Shown in pieces: positions 49,385 to 57,565 of a stretch of 64,000 bases of DNA. This DNA is from WTFY01 sp965220895 (lineage in GTDB: Bacteria > Pseudomonadota > Gammaproteobacteria > UBA4575). Where the stretch lies: contig CBDCRF010000006.1 in the NCBI GenBank assembly GCA_965220895.1, forward strand, positions 1 to 64,000, read 5' to 3'. The notes beneath the pieces were generated by a model. That model ran no database searches. It worked only from the letters and a program-made list of their open reading frames with translations, and was not told the origin of the DNA. Numbering within the stretch: the first letter of the stretch is position 1; every line of letters starts with the position of its first letter. The translations under genes were made by a program, and so were the position numbers.

Positions 49385-49440
49385 CGTACGTGTGGGGGCG
49401 TGTGGGGGCGTGTGGGCGTGTACAGGCGCCCCCCCAGTGG
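49385..49440. repeat. G/C-run hairpin repeat
   Basis: Repeated GGGGGCGTGT units pair with GCGCCCCCCC, followed by CAGTGGAAAAAGAACG. Related units lie at about 49920-49975, 50868-50905, 51655-51755 and 52213-52255. They follow the 3' ends of minus-strand genes, where they may act as terminators. Confidence 0.6.
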
Positions 49441-49525
49441 AAAAAGAACGCGGGCGGGCGGGCTTTTTCGCCTTGCGCAAGCGGAGGGCTTTTGCCCGGT
49501 TTGCCGGGCGTGTCAAGGGGCGCGA

Positions 49526-49780
49526 TTATTTACGCGCTTTTTTCGTCTTTTTCGGGGCTTCTGTGGGGCGCACGTAGAACGGCTCTGCACGCAAGTACCA
49601 AGGGAGCGGGTCCGCGTCCTCTTTACCCGTTGCGGCGGCGCGTGTTTCGGCGCGAATATCCTCCAGGGCGGCGCGGGCGGCGGAGCCAAGCCCGGAACGG
49701 GAACGCAATACCGTTTCTACGTCGTCCATGTAAGCGGAATCGACGGCGTCCAGGGCGGCGGCGGCATCTGTTATGTACAT
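49526..49780 (-). CDS. Small helical protein
   Basis: This 84-residue protein (MYITDAAAALDAVDSAYMDD) is Ala-rich and helical with a basic end (PKKTKKARK). It follows a promoter/leader unit at 49783-49863. Function unknown. Confidence 0.6.
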   Translation of the reverse strand: MYITDAAAALDAVDSAYMDDVETVLRSRSGLGSAARAALEDIRAETRAAATGKEDADPLPWYLRAEPFYVRPTEAPKKTKKARK

Positions 49781-49782
49781 TT

Positions 49783-49863
49783 TTTCGGGGTTTTACGTGA
49801 ATGCGTCCGGGCGTTTCCCGAACGATCTGCAAGCAAGGTAAAACGCGAAAAAATAAAAGTCAA
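49783..49863 (-). promoter_or_regulatory. Promoter plus conserved leader, unit 1
   Basis: TTGACT (49863-49858), 17 bases, TACCTT (49840-49835), then a leader with GATCGTTCGGGAAACG, CCCGGACG, TTCACGTAAAACCCC. The same leader recurs at 50757, 51530, 52094 (partly) and, on the plus strand, 52317. CGGG-AAACG-CCCG can form a small hairpin. Confidence 0.75.
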
Positions 49864-50015
49864 GCATTTTTTTATTCTTCACAGAATCTTCATAAAAGCG
49901 GTTTCGGGATAAATAATGCACGGGCGGGGGCGTGTGGGGGGGCGTGTGGGCGTGTACAGGCGCGCCCCCCAGCGAAAAACGCACGGGCGGGCGGGCGTGT
50001 GCGCCCCCCCCCGAA

Positions 50016-50279
50016 TCAAAAAGAATTGCGTTCGACGGCCGTGTATCGCAGAAACAAACGAAACATAGCCCGTTTCAGAGTCAGGGCGGGTTTGCAAGGG
50101 GCGGCGGCGTTTGCGGCATAGCCCGTATAGAGGTTGCCGGTTGCGGTCGTTGAGCGTGTAACTTGCCCCCAGTGTTCGCCACCGTGTTTTACTGTCCAGG
50201 TTGCCCAGCCGTCCGGATCGGCGGCGAAAAGTTCGGCGGTTAATCCGCCTTTGATGAATACGGTTTTCGGGGTTTCCAT
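50016..50279 (-). CDS. Small protein of unknown function
   Basis: ATG 50279 (METPKTVFIKGGLTAELFAAD) was chosen because it follows the GGTCAAGGGG-type leader. The 87-residue product has a beta-rich middle with Trp residues (DGWATWTVKHGGEHWGQV). Last gene of a three-gene minus-strand group. Function unknown. Confidence 0.6.
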   Translation of the reverse strand: METPKTVFIKGGLTAELFAADPDGWATWTVKHGGEHWGQVTRSTTATGNLYTGYAANAAAPCKPALTLKRAMFRLFLRYTAVERNSF

Positions 50280-50290
50280 TTTTTCGAGGG

Positions 50291-50527
50291 TCAAGGGGTT
50301 TGCCGGTTGCGGCGCGAAACTTCGGCTGCGATGCGCAAAACTTCAGCAGCGATCCAATCGCGCTGCCGCTGCGGATAATAACGCCCGGCCGAATAGGCTG
50401 CATTTTTCTGAGCGACTTGTGAGCGTTTTTCTTTCTTGTAGCGCAAGACTTTTTCCACCCCGGCGGCTATACGCTCCGCTACTTCAGGGCAATCGAAAAA
50501 GGCTTGTTTGTTTGGGTGCATGGTCAT
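50291..50527 (-). CDS. Small basic helical protein
   Basis: This 78-residue protein (MTMHPNKQAFFDCPEVAERIA) is basic and helical, ending AAEVSRRNRQTP. It lies between two other small genes of the same group. Function unknown. Confidence 0.6.
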   Translation of the reverse strand: MTMHPNKQAFFDCPEVAERIAAGVEKVLRYKKEKRSQVAQKNAAYSAGRYYPQRQRDWIAAEVLRIAAEVSRRNRQTP

Positions 50528-50555
50528 TGTTCGGGGGGGTATGCGCGGGGCGCGT

Positions 50556-50741
50556 TCAGGCGGCTAAAAACGAATTGAAAACATCGAGGGCGTTCAACTT
50601 GATCGCGTAAAATCCGCCGCGGCCGTATACGTATGCGCGGGGATACGTCTTTAGCACATGCTCAAGGGTTTTTTCCAGGTCGCGGTTGCGACTTGCCCAT
50701 TTTTTCGCGGCTTGAAAGTGTATTGTTTGCCTTATTTCCAT
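50556..50741 (-). CDS. Small protein of unknown function
   Basis: This 61-residue protein (MEIRQTIHFQAAKKWASRNRD) is the first gene after the promoter/leader unit at 50757-50824. It is basic at the start and hydrophobic at the end. Function unknown. Confidence 0.6.
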   Translation of the reverse strand: MEIRQTIHFQAAKKWASRNRDLEKTLEHVLKTYPRAYVYGRGGFYAIKLNALDVFNSFLAA

Positions 50742-50756
50742 TTTTTTCGAGGGTCA

Positions 50757-50824
50757 AGGGTTTCGCGTCCGGGCGAATCCGAACGATCTGAAAGTAAGGT
50801 ACAACAGAAAAACAAGAATGTCAA
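50757..50824 (-). promoter_or_regulatory. Promoter plus conserved leader, unit 2
   Basis: TTGACA (50824-50819), 17 bases, TACCTT (50801-50796), followed by GATCGTTCGG and the rest of the shared leader in a diverged form. Confidence 0.72.
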
Positions 50825-50917
50825 CAGGCTTGCGTAAACTTTTTTTCTTGCTGGACAGGCGGGGGGGCGCGTTGCGCGGGGGCGTGTGCAGGCGCCCCCC
50901 CGGTGAAAAAGGAACGG

Positions 50918-51517
50918 TTAAGCGGCTTTCCGTACGTTGTCAACGTCGTGGCAACCATCGTAAGCCCAGGCAATGCGGAGCGTATGCCGTTCGTACGCTT
51001 CGCCCGAATCCGCTGCCCGTACGTCCACTTTTATGCAGGGGTTTGCGCCGCTCCGTATCGGTTGCAGGGCCAAGGGGTGTATGCTTTCTGCGGCTTTTTT
51101 CGCCGCGTCCGGGTATGTTTCCGCCTTGACGGTAAACACTTTGCCGGGTCCTTGCGCCGTGATTATTCGCACTTCGTAGCTGTCAGGGCGGGCGCGGATA
51201 TTAAAATTTTCGTCGTAGTCATATCCCGCTTCGTCAAGCCAGTTATGAACGGCATCGAAGTCCTCGTCGTCCGTCGCGATTGCGGGCGTTAGTTCTTCGT
51301 TAAACCAGGGGCCGCGCCCATCGAAATAACATATGGCGGGTACGCCGTCAATTGTTATTAGGTATTGCCAGTTTGCGGCGTTGCTGGAGGCGTTCCTAAA
51401 ATCGAGTAAAACGACGGTTTTCGCGTTGCGCTCTTTCAGGAGGTCAAGCCACTGGAGGAGCAACGAAAACGCCGTAACGTGTATATGCGAAATAAGGGAG
51501 TGTGTGGAAATGTCCAT
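50918..51517 (-). CDS. Protein of unknown function
   Basis: This 199-residue protein (MDISTHSLISHIHVTAFSLLL) has a hydrophobic N-terminal stretch and an alternating strand/helix body with acidic patches (DDEDFDAVHNWLDEAGYDYDEN). No family is recognised. It is preceded by promoter/leader unit 3 and followed by a G/C-run hairpin. Confidence 0.65.
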   Translation of the reverse strand: MDISTHSLISHIHVTAFSLLLQWLDLLKERNAKTVVLLDFRNASSNAANWQYLITIDGVPAICYFDGRGPWFNEELTPAIATDDEDFDAVHNWLDEAGYDYDENFNIRARPDSYEVRIITAQGPGKVFTVKAETYPDAAKKAAESIHPLALQPIRSGANPCIKVDVRAADSGEAYERHTLRIAWAYDGCHDVDNVRKAA

Positions 51518-51529
51518 GTGTCAAGGGGT

Positions 51530-51601
51530 TTTACGTGAATGCGTCCGGGCGTTTCCCGAACGATCTGCAAGCAAGGTACGACGAAAAAACAATAATGTCA
51601 A
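51530..51601 (-). promoter_or_regulatory. Promoter plus conserved leader, unit 3
   Basis: TTGACA (51601-51596), 17 bases, TACCTT (51578-51573), then the leader, identical to unit 1 over most of its length. Confidence 0.75.
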
Positions 51602-51819
51602 GTAAAATCCGTAAACTTTTATATTTTTTTTCGTTCTGCTGGAGCGCATAATAATGCACGGGCGGGCGTGTGTAGGGGCGGGCGGGCGCGGGTACAGGCG
51701 CGCCCCCCAGCGAAAAACGCACGGGCGGGCGCGTTGCGTGTATGCGCCCCCCCCCGGAGAAAAAAGAAAACGCCCGCCGCTGAATAATAGCGGCGGGCGT
51801 TGCGAACGTGTACCCTTGA
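51602..51819. repeat. G/C-run hairpins between minus-strand genes
   Basis: This interval holds two copies of the GGGCGGGCG...GCGCCCCCC hairpin unit with CAGCGAAAAACG and GGAGAAAAAAG tails, and a CCCGCCGCT/AGCGGCGGG hairpin just after the 51820 gene's stop (on its strand). I see no gene in it. Confidence 0.6.
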
Positions 51820-52089
51820 CTATACCCGTTCGCGGAATGCCTCTTCCTCCTGCATTGCCCGGCGAGCGGCAGCATAAATACGCGCAATATGCCAGGGCGT
51901 GAGCGAGTGGCAGCGGGTATAATGTCCCGCGATATTGTCGTACACCAGCACAGAAAGATCGGGCGCGTTGCCTCTAAATTCGACGATGATGGCGTTGTCC
52001 CGTACACCTTCAGCGGCAAACGCCTTGCATCGCACGTCCAAGAATACACGGCGAATAAACAGGGTAACGCCTTGCAATTTAATTTTCAT
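51820..52089 (-). CDS. Small protein of unknown function
   Basis: ATG 52089 (MKIKLQGVTLFIRRVFLDVRC) gives 89 residues: a beta-rich first half and an amphipathic C-terminal helix (HIARIYAAARRAMQEEEAFRE). The upstream extension would read through the leader and is rejected. Function unknown. Confidence 0.62.
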   Translation of the reverse strand: MKIKLQGVTLFIRRVFLDVRCKAFAAEGVRDNAIIVEFRGNAPDLSVLVYDNIAGHYTRCHSLTPWHIARIYAAARRAMQEEEAFRERV

Positions 52090-52140
52090 TGTTTCGGGGT
52101 TTGGGGTTTGCGTTCCGGGCGTTTCCCGCATCGCAATAGG

Positions 52141-52169
52141 AAGGTACGACAGAAAAACAACAATGTCAA
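52141..52169 (-). promoter_or_regulatory. Promoter of the 52089 gene
   Basis: TTGACA, 17 bases, TACCTT on the minus strand; divergent from the plus-strand early promoter 125 bases away. Confidence 0.75.
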
Positions 52170-52293
52170 GGGAAAAATGTAAACTTTTATTTCCTTGCAG
52201 GGGCGTACATAAAGGAACGGGCGCGGGCGCGTGTGTGCGTACGCCCCCCCGGAGAAAAAAAGGGGCGGGGCAAAATTTATTTACGCTTTTCCC

Positions 52294-52370
52294 TTGACTT
52301 TATTGTTTTTTGTTTGTACCTTGTTTGCAGATCGTTCGGGAAAGCCGGGCGGCATTCACGTAAAACCCCT
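52294..52370 (+). promoter_or_regulatory. First plus-strand early promoter with the conserved leader
   Basis: TTGACT (52294-52299), 17 bases, TACCTT (52317-52322), then the leader GCAGATCGTTCGGGAAA, GCCGGGCG, ATTCACGTAAAACCCC, matching the minus-strand units. It drives the long early gene series. Confidence 0.75.
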
Positions 52371-52376
52371 TGACAC

Positions 52377-52820
52377 ATGGACATACGAAAAGAACTTGCG
52401 GCCCAGATCGATGGGCAGCTTTCCGCAATTGCGGAGGCTTACGACGCCTTTATGACGTACCAGGCGGATCCCGAAGAGTACGCCGAGAGGTACGCGGCGG
52501 GCGAGTTTGCGGACTTGCCCGCGCCGGACGAAATGGACGATGAGGACGATATCCGGCAGCGGATGGAGGAGGACGTTCTTTCCGTCGAGGTGCGGAGCGG
52601 CTGGCAAACGATCGCGGATGATGTTTTGATCCCCGCCGAGGCGCGTTTTACAATGACGTTCGGCGGCCCCAACGTGGACATATACGCGGATATTGACGGG
52701 CACGGGGCGGAGGTAACGCGCATTGTTGGCGTGTGGGGCTCCGAGCGCGTAGAACGCGGGCTCCGGTATTCGGAACATGCGGACGCGCTGGCCTGGTTTG
52801 CTGGTCTATTCATTGCTTAA
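52377..52820 (+). CDS. Acidic protein of unknown function
   Basis: This 147-residue protein (MDIRKELAAQIDGQLSAIAEA) has a very acidic middle (PAPDEMDDEDDIRQRMEED) and a beta-rich end (FGGPNVDIYADIDGHGAEV). It is the first gene after the early promoter and is followed by a GGGGGCG/CGCCCCC hairpin. Acidic first-expressed proteins can be DNA mimics or host-takeover factors, but nothing specific shows this. Confidence 0.65.
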   Translation: MDIRKELAAQIDGQLSAIAEAYDAFMTYQADPEEYAERYAAGEFADLPAPDEMDDEDDIRQRMEEDVLSVEVRSGWQTIADDVLIPAEARFTMTFGGPNVDIYADIDGHGAEVTRIVGVWGSERVERGLRYSEHADALAWFAGLFIA

Positions 52821-52825
52821 TTCAC

Positions 52826-52852
52826 GGGGGCGGGCGCGTTGCGTTCGCCCCC
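52826..52852 (+). terminator. GGGGGCG/CGCCCCC hairpin after the first early gene
   Basis: A 7-bp GC stem directly after the stop. Similar hairpins follow the clamp genes at 57014-57038 and 59938-59960. No U tract follows, so they may stabilise mRNA ends or mark processing sites. Confidence 0.5.
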
Positions 52853-52902
52853 ATAGCCCCCCCGAAGGAAAAAAGAAACCATTCACCTTGACCCCCGACA
52901 CA

Positions 52903-53538
52903 ATGGAAATGCACGATTTTGACGACGGACGCGGCCCAGTAGCTGCGCACAGGCACAGCAACGGCGGCGGTTGGGTTGCCGATACTGCGCACGTAGACGA
53001 GTCCGCATATGTCGGGCCTGATGCGCAAGTTTCTGAGGCGGCGCGGGTATCCGGCAAGGCGCGGATACTTGATGAGGCGCAGGTATTCGGCAAGGCGTGG
53101 GTATGCGGCGATGCGCAGGTATTCGGCGAAGCGTGGATATTTGAAGAGGCGGACGTGCTCGGCAAGGCGCAGGTATCCGGCAAGGCGCGGGTATCCGGCG
53201 ATGCGCGGGTATCCAACCCTATAACCCCCACAGCGAAAAACGCCCAAACCCCTGATACAATGGAAACGCACGATTTTGACGACGGGCGCGGCCCAGTACC
53301 TGCGCACAGACACGCGAACGGCGGCGGATGGGTTGAGGATACCGCTTGGGTAGACGAATCCGCATATATTGGCCCTGATGCGAAGATTGTTGGCAAGTCC
53401 CGCGTGTATGCTTTTGCGCGGGTAACCGGCGCATCTCATTTAGCTGGCAAAGTACGATTAACTGCCTGTGAACGGATACACGATATGCGGGTATCCGGCA
53501 ATGCGCGGGTATCCGGCAAACTTGCGCCCCTAACCTAA
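52903..53538 (+). CDS. Beta-helix repeat protein formed by in-frame gene duplication
   Basis: ATG 52903 gives 211 residues. Two halves start almost identically (MEMHDFDDGRGPVAAHRH and METHDFDDGRGPVPAHRH) and continue with six-residue repeats of the type A.VSGKA.V, typical of left-handed beta-helices. Between them lies the start-associated sequence (53226-53262), read in frame as PTAKNAQTPDTM. So the second half was probably its own gene and may still start at 53260 (92 residues). Function unknown. Confidence 0.72.
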   Translation: MEMHDFDDGRGPVAAHRHSNGGGWVADTAHVDESAYVGPDAQVSEAARVSGKARILDEAQVFGKAWVCGDAQVFGEAWIFEEADVLGKAQVSGKARVSGDARVSNPITPTAKNAQTPDTMETHDFDDGRGPVPAHRHANGGGWVEDTAWVDESAYIGPDAKIVGKSRVYAFARVTGASHLAGKVRLTACERIHDMRVSGNARVSGKLAPLT

Positions 53539-53550
53539 CCCCCGGAAAAA

Positions 53551-53850
53551 ATGAAACTCCCGAAACTGATACAACCGCGCCCGAATGTCTGGATTGAGGC
53601 GGGCGAGGATCCGAACGACATGGCAAACCGCGAGCGCAAGCCCTATATCACGCGGGAACGCCGATGGAACGGCGAAGGCTTGCGCTATGTGCTTTGGGTT
53701 TTCGGCGTTGGCATCTGGTCTTATACGCGCCTGCATGATGCCCGCAGGGGCTGGGCGCGGCATGTCCCGAAGCAAACAGCGGAGAGGTTGCAGCGCGGGC
53801 GGGAGCGGGCTGCCCAGGCTGCCCGCTATGTGTGTAACCCCCCGCAGTGA
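53551..53850 (+). CDS. Small basic protein
   Basis: This 99-residue protein (MKLPKLIQPRPNVWIEAGEDP) has a short hydrophobic segment (LRYVLWVFGVGIWSYTRL) and a basic helical end rich in Arg. Function unknown. Confidence 0.62.
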   Translation: MKLPKLIQPRPNVWIEAGEDPNDMANRERKPYITRERRWNGEGLRYVLWVFGVGIWSYTRLHDARRGWARHVPKQTAERLQRGRERAAQAARYVCNPPQ

Positions 53851-53885
53851 AAAAGAAAACCCGAAACACAAAGCCCCCGAAAACC

Positions 53886-54341
53886 ATGACACGCAGATTT
53901 TACGAAGTGGCGGAAAACGTACGCCATGCGGTGGATAATTTCGCACACGGCGCAAACCGTGCGCGATGCGATACGACGCGCTATGCGGATACGCCGCGCG
54001 ATTTTGTATTTAAGCCTTCGTTCGCCTATACGTGCGGTTTCTGGATTGTGCAGTATTGGCGACGGGGGCGGGCGCGGATTCGCCGCGTACGCCGCCGCGT
54101 TCGCGCTGCTGTGCTGGACACAATTCGGGCGCGTTACGCGCCTTGGGTCGTGTATAGTCCGACATATCGTAAGCCCACCGCGACGAGCTGGAAACTCCCT
54201 ACGCCGCTAACAGGGCAAACGCTGGCAGCGCACTGGAGGGAGCGGACAGCGCACAAAAACGCGCGGGATTATTGCGGATATGTGCGAACACGCCGCCGCC
54301 GTGCGGGAGAGTATGGGCGCGATGTGCGGCGTAGAGCATAG
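53886..54341 (+). CDS. Arg-rich protein of unknown function
   Basis: ATG 53886 (MTRRFYEVAENVRHAVDNFAH) follows a start-associated sequence. The 151-residue product is extremely Arg-rich (WRRGRARIRRVRRRVRAA; CGYVRTRRRRAGEYGRD), so it may bind nucleic acid. Codon use is shifted to CGN/GCG codons. Function unknown. Confidence 0.6.
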   Translation: MTRRFYEVAENVRHAVDNFAHGANRARCDTTRYADTPRDFVFKPSFAYTCGFWIVQYWRRGRARIRRVRRRVRAAVLDTIRARYAPWVVYSPTYRKPTATSWKLPTPLTGQTLAAHWRERTAHKNARDYCGYVRTRRRRAGEYGRDVRRRA

Positions 54342-54344
54342 CCC

Positions 54345-54395
54345 CCCGGCAGTGGAAAACGAAACCCCAACCCCAACCCCAAACCCCGAACGACA
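54345..54395 (+). promoter_or_regulatory. Start-associated sequence, representative copy
   Basis: GGCAGTGGAAAACGAAACC, then a run of CCCCAA units and CCGAACGACATG. Other copies end at the starts of genes 53886, 54967, 55499, 55813, 57079, 58581, 61798, 62264 and 63280, with shorter versions elsewhere. The core is GCAGTGGAAAACGAAAC followed by AACCCC(G/T)(A)AACAATG. No Shine-Dalgarno site is present, so this element may direct translation or recombination. Confidence 0.7.
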
Positions 54396-54916
54396 TGAGC
54401 GCATTCTTGATGGACCCGTACGACATTGGCCGCCTGGCCGCCTATGCTGAGGATCGCTGCGAAATTGACAATGGCATCTTTTTTCCCAAAACTATCTCGG
54501 AAATGCTGCGAGAAGCGGAATTGCCCAACCTGGTCATTGTGCGCACGAACATTGCGCAAATACTGGCGGCAGAAAATAACCGCAGCCTAAGTTGGCGTTA
54601 CGAAGGTTTTAACGAGCCACGCGAGGATTTTATTTCCCTTTGCGTTGCGGAGGCGGAAAGGGAGTGGGAAGCGTCTGACTGGAAAGACCACCCGCTTGGC
54701 CATATGATTGGAACGTTGGAGTGTTGGCGGTATCAAGCCTGCGAGCATAAGGATTTTAAGAAAAGCGGCGCGTATAAACTCTATCAACATATTCGCTGGC
54801 ATATGTTGAGGCATGCGGCGGAATCTCTGGGCGGCTTCCAGTGGGGGCGTTTGGAGATAGGTAGGGCGCAGGGCGAGGCAAGGCGCGAGAAAGAGAGACA
54901 GGCATACGCTGCTTGA
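54395..54916 (+). CDS. Protein of unknown function
   Basis: This 173-residue protein (MSAFLMDPYDIGRLAAYAEDR) is helical and ends with a charged segment (GRAQGEARREKERQAYAA). No motif recognised. It is preceded by a start-associated sequence with the tandem CCCCAA run. Confidence 0.65.
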   Translation: MSAFLMDPYDIGRLAAYAEDRCEIDNGIFFPKTISEMLREAELPNLVIVRTNIAQILAAENNRSLSWRYEGFNEPREDFISLCVAEAEREWEASDWKDHPLGHMIGTLECWRYQACEHKDFKKSGAYKLYQHIRWHMLRHAAESLGGFQWGRLEIGRAQGEARREKERQAYAA

Positions 54917-54966
54917 ATAGCCCCCCCGCAGTGGAAAACGAAACTTTAACCCCAAACCCCTGAACA

Positions 54967-55452
54967 ATGAACTTGCAACCCGCAGCATTTCCGTACACGT
55001 TCACCGCTTCTAACGGTTACGAATCCTGGGATATTGATGCCCGAAATTCGGAGGATGCGTTGGATCAAGCGATTGAGGACGTCAAGGAAAATAACGTTCC
55101 TGAAGACAGCTTCGATCAATGGAGTTGGCTTTTCAATGTCAAGATATACGACGAGGAGGGAGACCTGTTAGAATCTGAAGACGTGTCTGTGGACCCGCCT
55201 GAACCCGATTGCCCAGCGGGCGAACATGAATGGGTTTCGCCGCACGAATTGCTTGGGGGCCTGAAAGAAAACCCTGGCGTGTGGGGTAACGGGGGCGGCG
55301 TGATTATCCGGCAAGTTTGCCGCCATTGCGGGATATACCGCATAACGGACACCTGGCACACTTGCCAACAAACTGGACAGATCTACGAGGCTGTATGCTA
55401 CGAGGAGGCGGACACGGAAAGCGAGGAATGGCTTGAGGCTATGGAAGCCTGA
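54967..55452 (+). CDS. Protein with a zinc-ribbon-like segment
   Basis: This 161-residue acidic protein (MNLQPAAFPYTFTASNGYESW) contains CRHCGIYRITDTWHTC and a nearby CPAGEHEW, a possible metal-binding site with the pattern C..H and C..C. The N-terminal half has a YESWDIDARNSEDALDQAI motif as in small phage domains of unknown role. Function unknown. Confidence 0.65.
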   Translation: MNLQPAAFPYTFTASNGYESWDIDARNSEDALDQAIEDVKENNVPEDSFDQWSWLFNVKIYDEEGDLLESEDVSVDPPEPDCPAGEHEWVSPHELLGGLKENPGVWGNGGGVIIRQVCRHCGIYRITDTWHTCQQTGQIYEAVCYEEADTESEEWLEAMEA

Positions 55453-55498
55453 CGCAGCCCCCCCCCGCAATGGAAAACGAAACCAAACCCCGAAAACA

Positions 55499-55753
55499 AT
55501 GGCAACATTCAGAGGCACACTGCAAGGCGGATCAGACAACCGAGATAGCAAGGTTGTTCATCGTCTTGGGCAGACGTACATGGAGGCGAAGATACAAGCA
55601 AGTAACGCTGGCGTAGCTATCCAAGGCGTTAAGACTGCAAGCGGAAACAGATTCGATCTTTTTGTGATCGACGAAAAACGGAATAGCGTCCGCATTGCAA
55701 GCGTACAGGAAACACCCCATGGGCCAGTATGGCAATTGCTCGATCCTTCCTAA
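55499..55753 (+). CDS. Small beta-rich protein
   Basis: ATG 55499 (MATFRGTLQGGSDNRDSKVVH) gives 84 residues with alternating strands. It follows a complete start-associated sequence. Function unknown. Confidence 0.62.
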   Translation: MATFRGTLQGGSDNRDSKVVHRLGQTYMEAKIQASNAGVAIQGVKTASGNRFDLFVIDEKRNSVRIASVQETPHGPVWQLLDPS

Positions 55754-55770
55754 CCCCAAACCCCGATACA

Positions 55771-57006
55771 ATGGAAACGACAACCCCTGCAATGGAAAAC
55801 GAAACCGTCAACATGGCGGCACTGCCCGGAAAGAAAGCCCTGGCAATGCTCCGGCGCGTCATGCGCGTCATTCAAAAGGGCAAGGGCAAGCCGCTGCCCG
55901 TGCGCTTTGAGTTTGGGGACAATGCGCTAACGCTCACAGCGCAGCGTCAACTCAAAGCCGCTTCCCAGATGCAGGTATCTGTTCGCGCTGTTGTCGAGAC
56001 TGCCGGGCAAACAGCATTCGTTGCCTGCATGCGGTCGTGCGCCAATACACTCGCTGAAGAAACGCCCAGCGAGTTGTTCGTTGAGCATACGCAGGGATCC
56101 GATGCTCGCTTTGTGCTGGATACGGAAACCGTGCACGGCCCCAAGCCCAGCATTATTTACTGTCCTGCCCCGTTGGCGGAAACGGACCCCGACGACGTGA
56201 GGGCGCGCTTCCAACTTGACGGGCAAACGGTCAAGGATATTATTACCCGCATGGCTTGGATGGCTTCCAAAGACGAGATGCGTCCGTCGCTACAAGGTGT
56301 TTGTTTGCGCGTTGCCCCTGACGCGATTACCCTGGTTGTTACCGATGGACACGTAATGCAAAAGCGCGAGGCGAGCGTGGACACGGAAATTAGCGATGGC
56401 CCTGTCGAGGTAATCATACCCGCTGAGGCGTTGGCTATCCTTAAGGCGTACATGGTGCGCGGGGAATCCGATGTCGAGGTAACCGTATCCGATCAACGCA
56501 CAGTGTGGACGTTCGCCAATAAGGACTACAAGACAACGGTTGCGATTACCAATGTCGAGGATAAATACCCAAATTACAGGGGGATCCTCGATGGCATTCA
56601 GTACTACCCGGAAACGGGCGTTGGCATTACGTTTGATCCCGCTGATATGCTGGAGGTAGCCAAGGTGCACAAGCGCGAAGCGCAATGGCGGGTAAACAGT
56701 GGCGCTGAGGATATTCAAGTAGGGTTTAGCGTTCTCCCTGAAAGCGTAACGCCATATCATGGCGATGGCGGGGAGGTTGGCGCAGTATTGCCCGCACAAG
56801 TGTCTATGCCTGATCTGGAAAGGATGTACAGGGACGACGGCAGCTTCCGTATTGGCTTCAACGCGCACTACGTGAGCAATCTGATGAGCGCAACGTTCGC
56901 AGGCATGGATAGCGTTACCTTCCTCATGGTGTCTCCTAACCAGGCAGCGTTGATCGAGACGGAGAACGCTACGACGGTCATTATGCCTTTGATGCTGGGC
57001 CATTGA
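55771..57006 (+). CDS. Beta sliding clamp-like protein 1
   Basis: This 411-residue protein shows bacterial DnaN features: RPSLQGVCLRVAPDAITLVVTDGHVM (middle domain), KYPNYRGIL, and a C-terminal FLMVSPNQAALIETEN....IMPLML. It should form a dimeric ring that tethers a polymerase to DNA. The start may be 55771 or 55813; a start-associated sequence precedes each, and the first reads the second as TPAMENETVNM. A second clamp-like gene lies 1.6 kb downstream. Confidence 0.82.
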   Translation: METTTPAMENETVNMAALPGKKALAMLRRVMRVIQKGKGKPLPVRFEFGDNALTLTAQRQLKAASQMQVSVRAVVETAGQTAFVACMRSCANTLAEETPSELFVEHTQGSDARFVLDTETVHGPKPSIIYCPAPLAETDPDDVRARFQLDGQTVKDIITRMAWMASKDEMRPSLQGVCLRVAPDAITLVVTDGHVMQKREASVDTEISDGPVEVIIPAEALAILKAYMVRGESDVEVTVSDQRTVWTFANKDYKTTVAITNVEDKYPNYRGILDGIQYYPETGVGITFDPADMLEVAKVHKREAQWRVNSGAEDIQVGFSVLPESVTPYHGDGGEVGAVLPAQVSMPDLERMYRDDGSFRIGFNAHYVSNLMSATFAGMDSVTFLMVSPNQAALIETENATTVIMPLMLGH

Positions 57007-57013
57007 CTTTCAC

Positions 57014-57038
57014 GGGGGGCGGGTTCGCCCGTCCCCCC
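57014..57038 (+). terminator. GC hairpin after clamp gene 1
   Basis: GGGGGGCGGG and CCCGTCCCCCC pair around TTCG, a very stable stem-loop, followed by a start-associated sequence. Confidence 0.55.
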
Positions 57039-57078
57039 GCAGTGGAAAAGAAACCCGTTCACCTTACTCCCAAACGCT

Positions 57079-57471
57079 ATGAAAATACGAGACATGATAC
57101 AGGCCGCTTACGCAGAGTGGGAAGACGGCTGGAATTGGACGATGCAGGTCTACGATGATGATAGCCGCATTAGCCCCGTGTACGCTGATTGCGTGGACGA
57201 CCTGGGAACGCCTGATGAGTTTGCGGCCAAGTGCGGCATAACGCTTAACGAGGCGCAAGAAATTATCGACGAGTGGGCGACGTATGACAGCAATATAAGG
57301 GAGACAGCTGCCCGCGCCCGTGATGCCGCGCTGGACGCGCTGAAGACTGGCGACACATACGACCTGGATTCAGCTGTGAGGGATCTTGCGTGGTATGGCG
57401 ATGCCCTGATGTTCCAGGACGTCTTTGATCGTATCGACGAACTGGCCGAGTGGCTTCACGAGCGAGGATAG
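57079..57471 (+). CDS. Acidic helical protein of unknown function
   Basis: This 130-residue protein (MKIRDMIQAAYAEWEDGWNWT) resembles small helical phage proteins with an acidic surface (DRIDELAEWLHERG at the end). No motif recognised. Confidence 0.65.
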   Translation: MKIRDMIQAAYAEWEDGWNWTMQVYDDDSRISPVYADCVDDLGTPDEFAAKCGITLNEAQEIIDEWATYDSNIRETAARARDAALDALKTGDTYDLDSAVRDLAWYGDALMFQDVFDRIDELAEWLHERG

Positions 57472-57507
57472 CCCCGCAATGGAAAAAGAGATTGTTTACA
57501 TTTTTCC

Positions 57508-57536
57508 TTGACATTGTTGTTTTTCTGTCGTACCTT
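57508..57536 (+). promoter_or_regulatory. Second plus-strand early promoter
   Basis: TTGACA, 17 bases, TACCTT then G, with a short leader to the 57566 ATG. Confidence 0.75.
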
Positions 57537-57565
57537 GTTGTCAATCACCCCGAACCCCAAAGACC

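Noticed and set aside
49075..49800. Plus-strand 241-residue frame
   Set aside because: It is antisense to the membrane gene start, its promoter and the G/C-run repeats, with Arg/Gly-rich junk composition.
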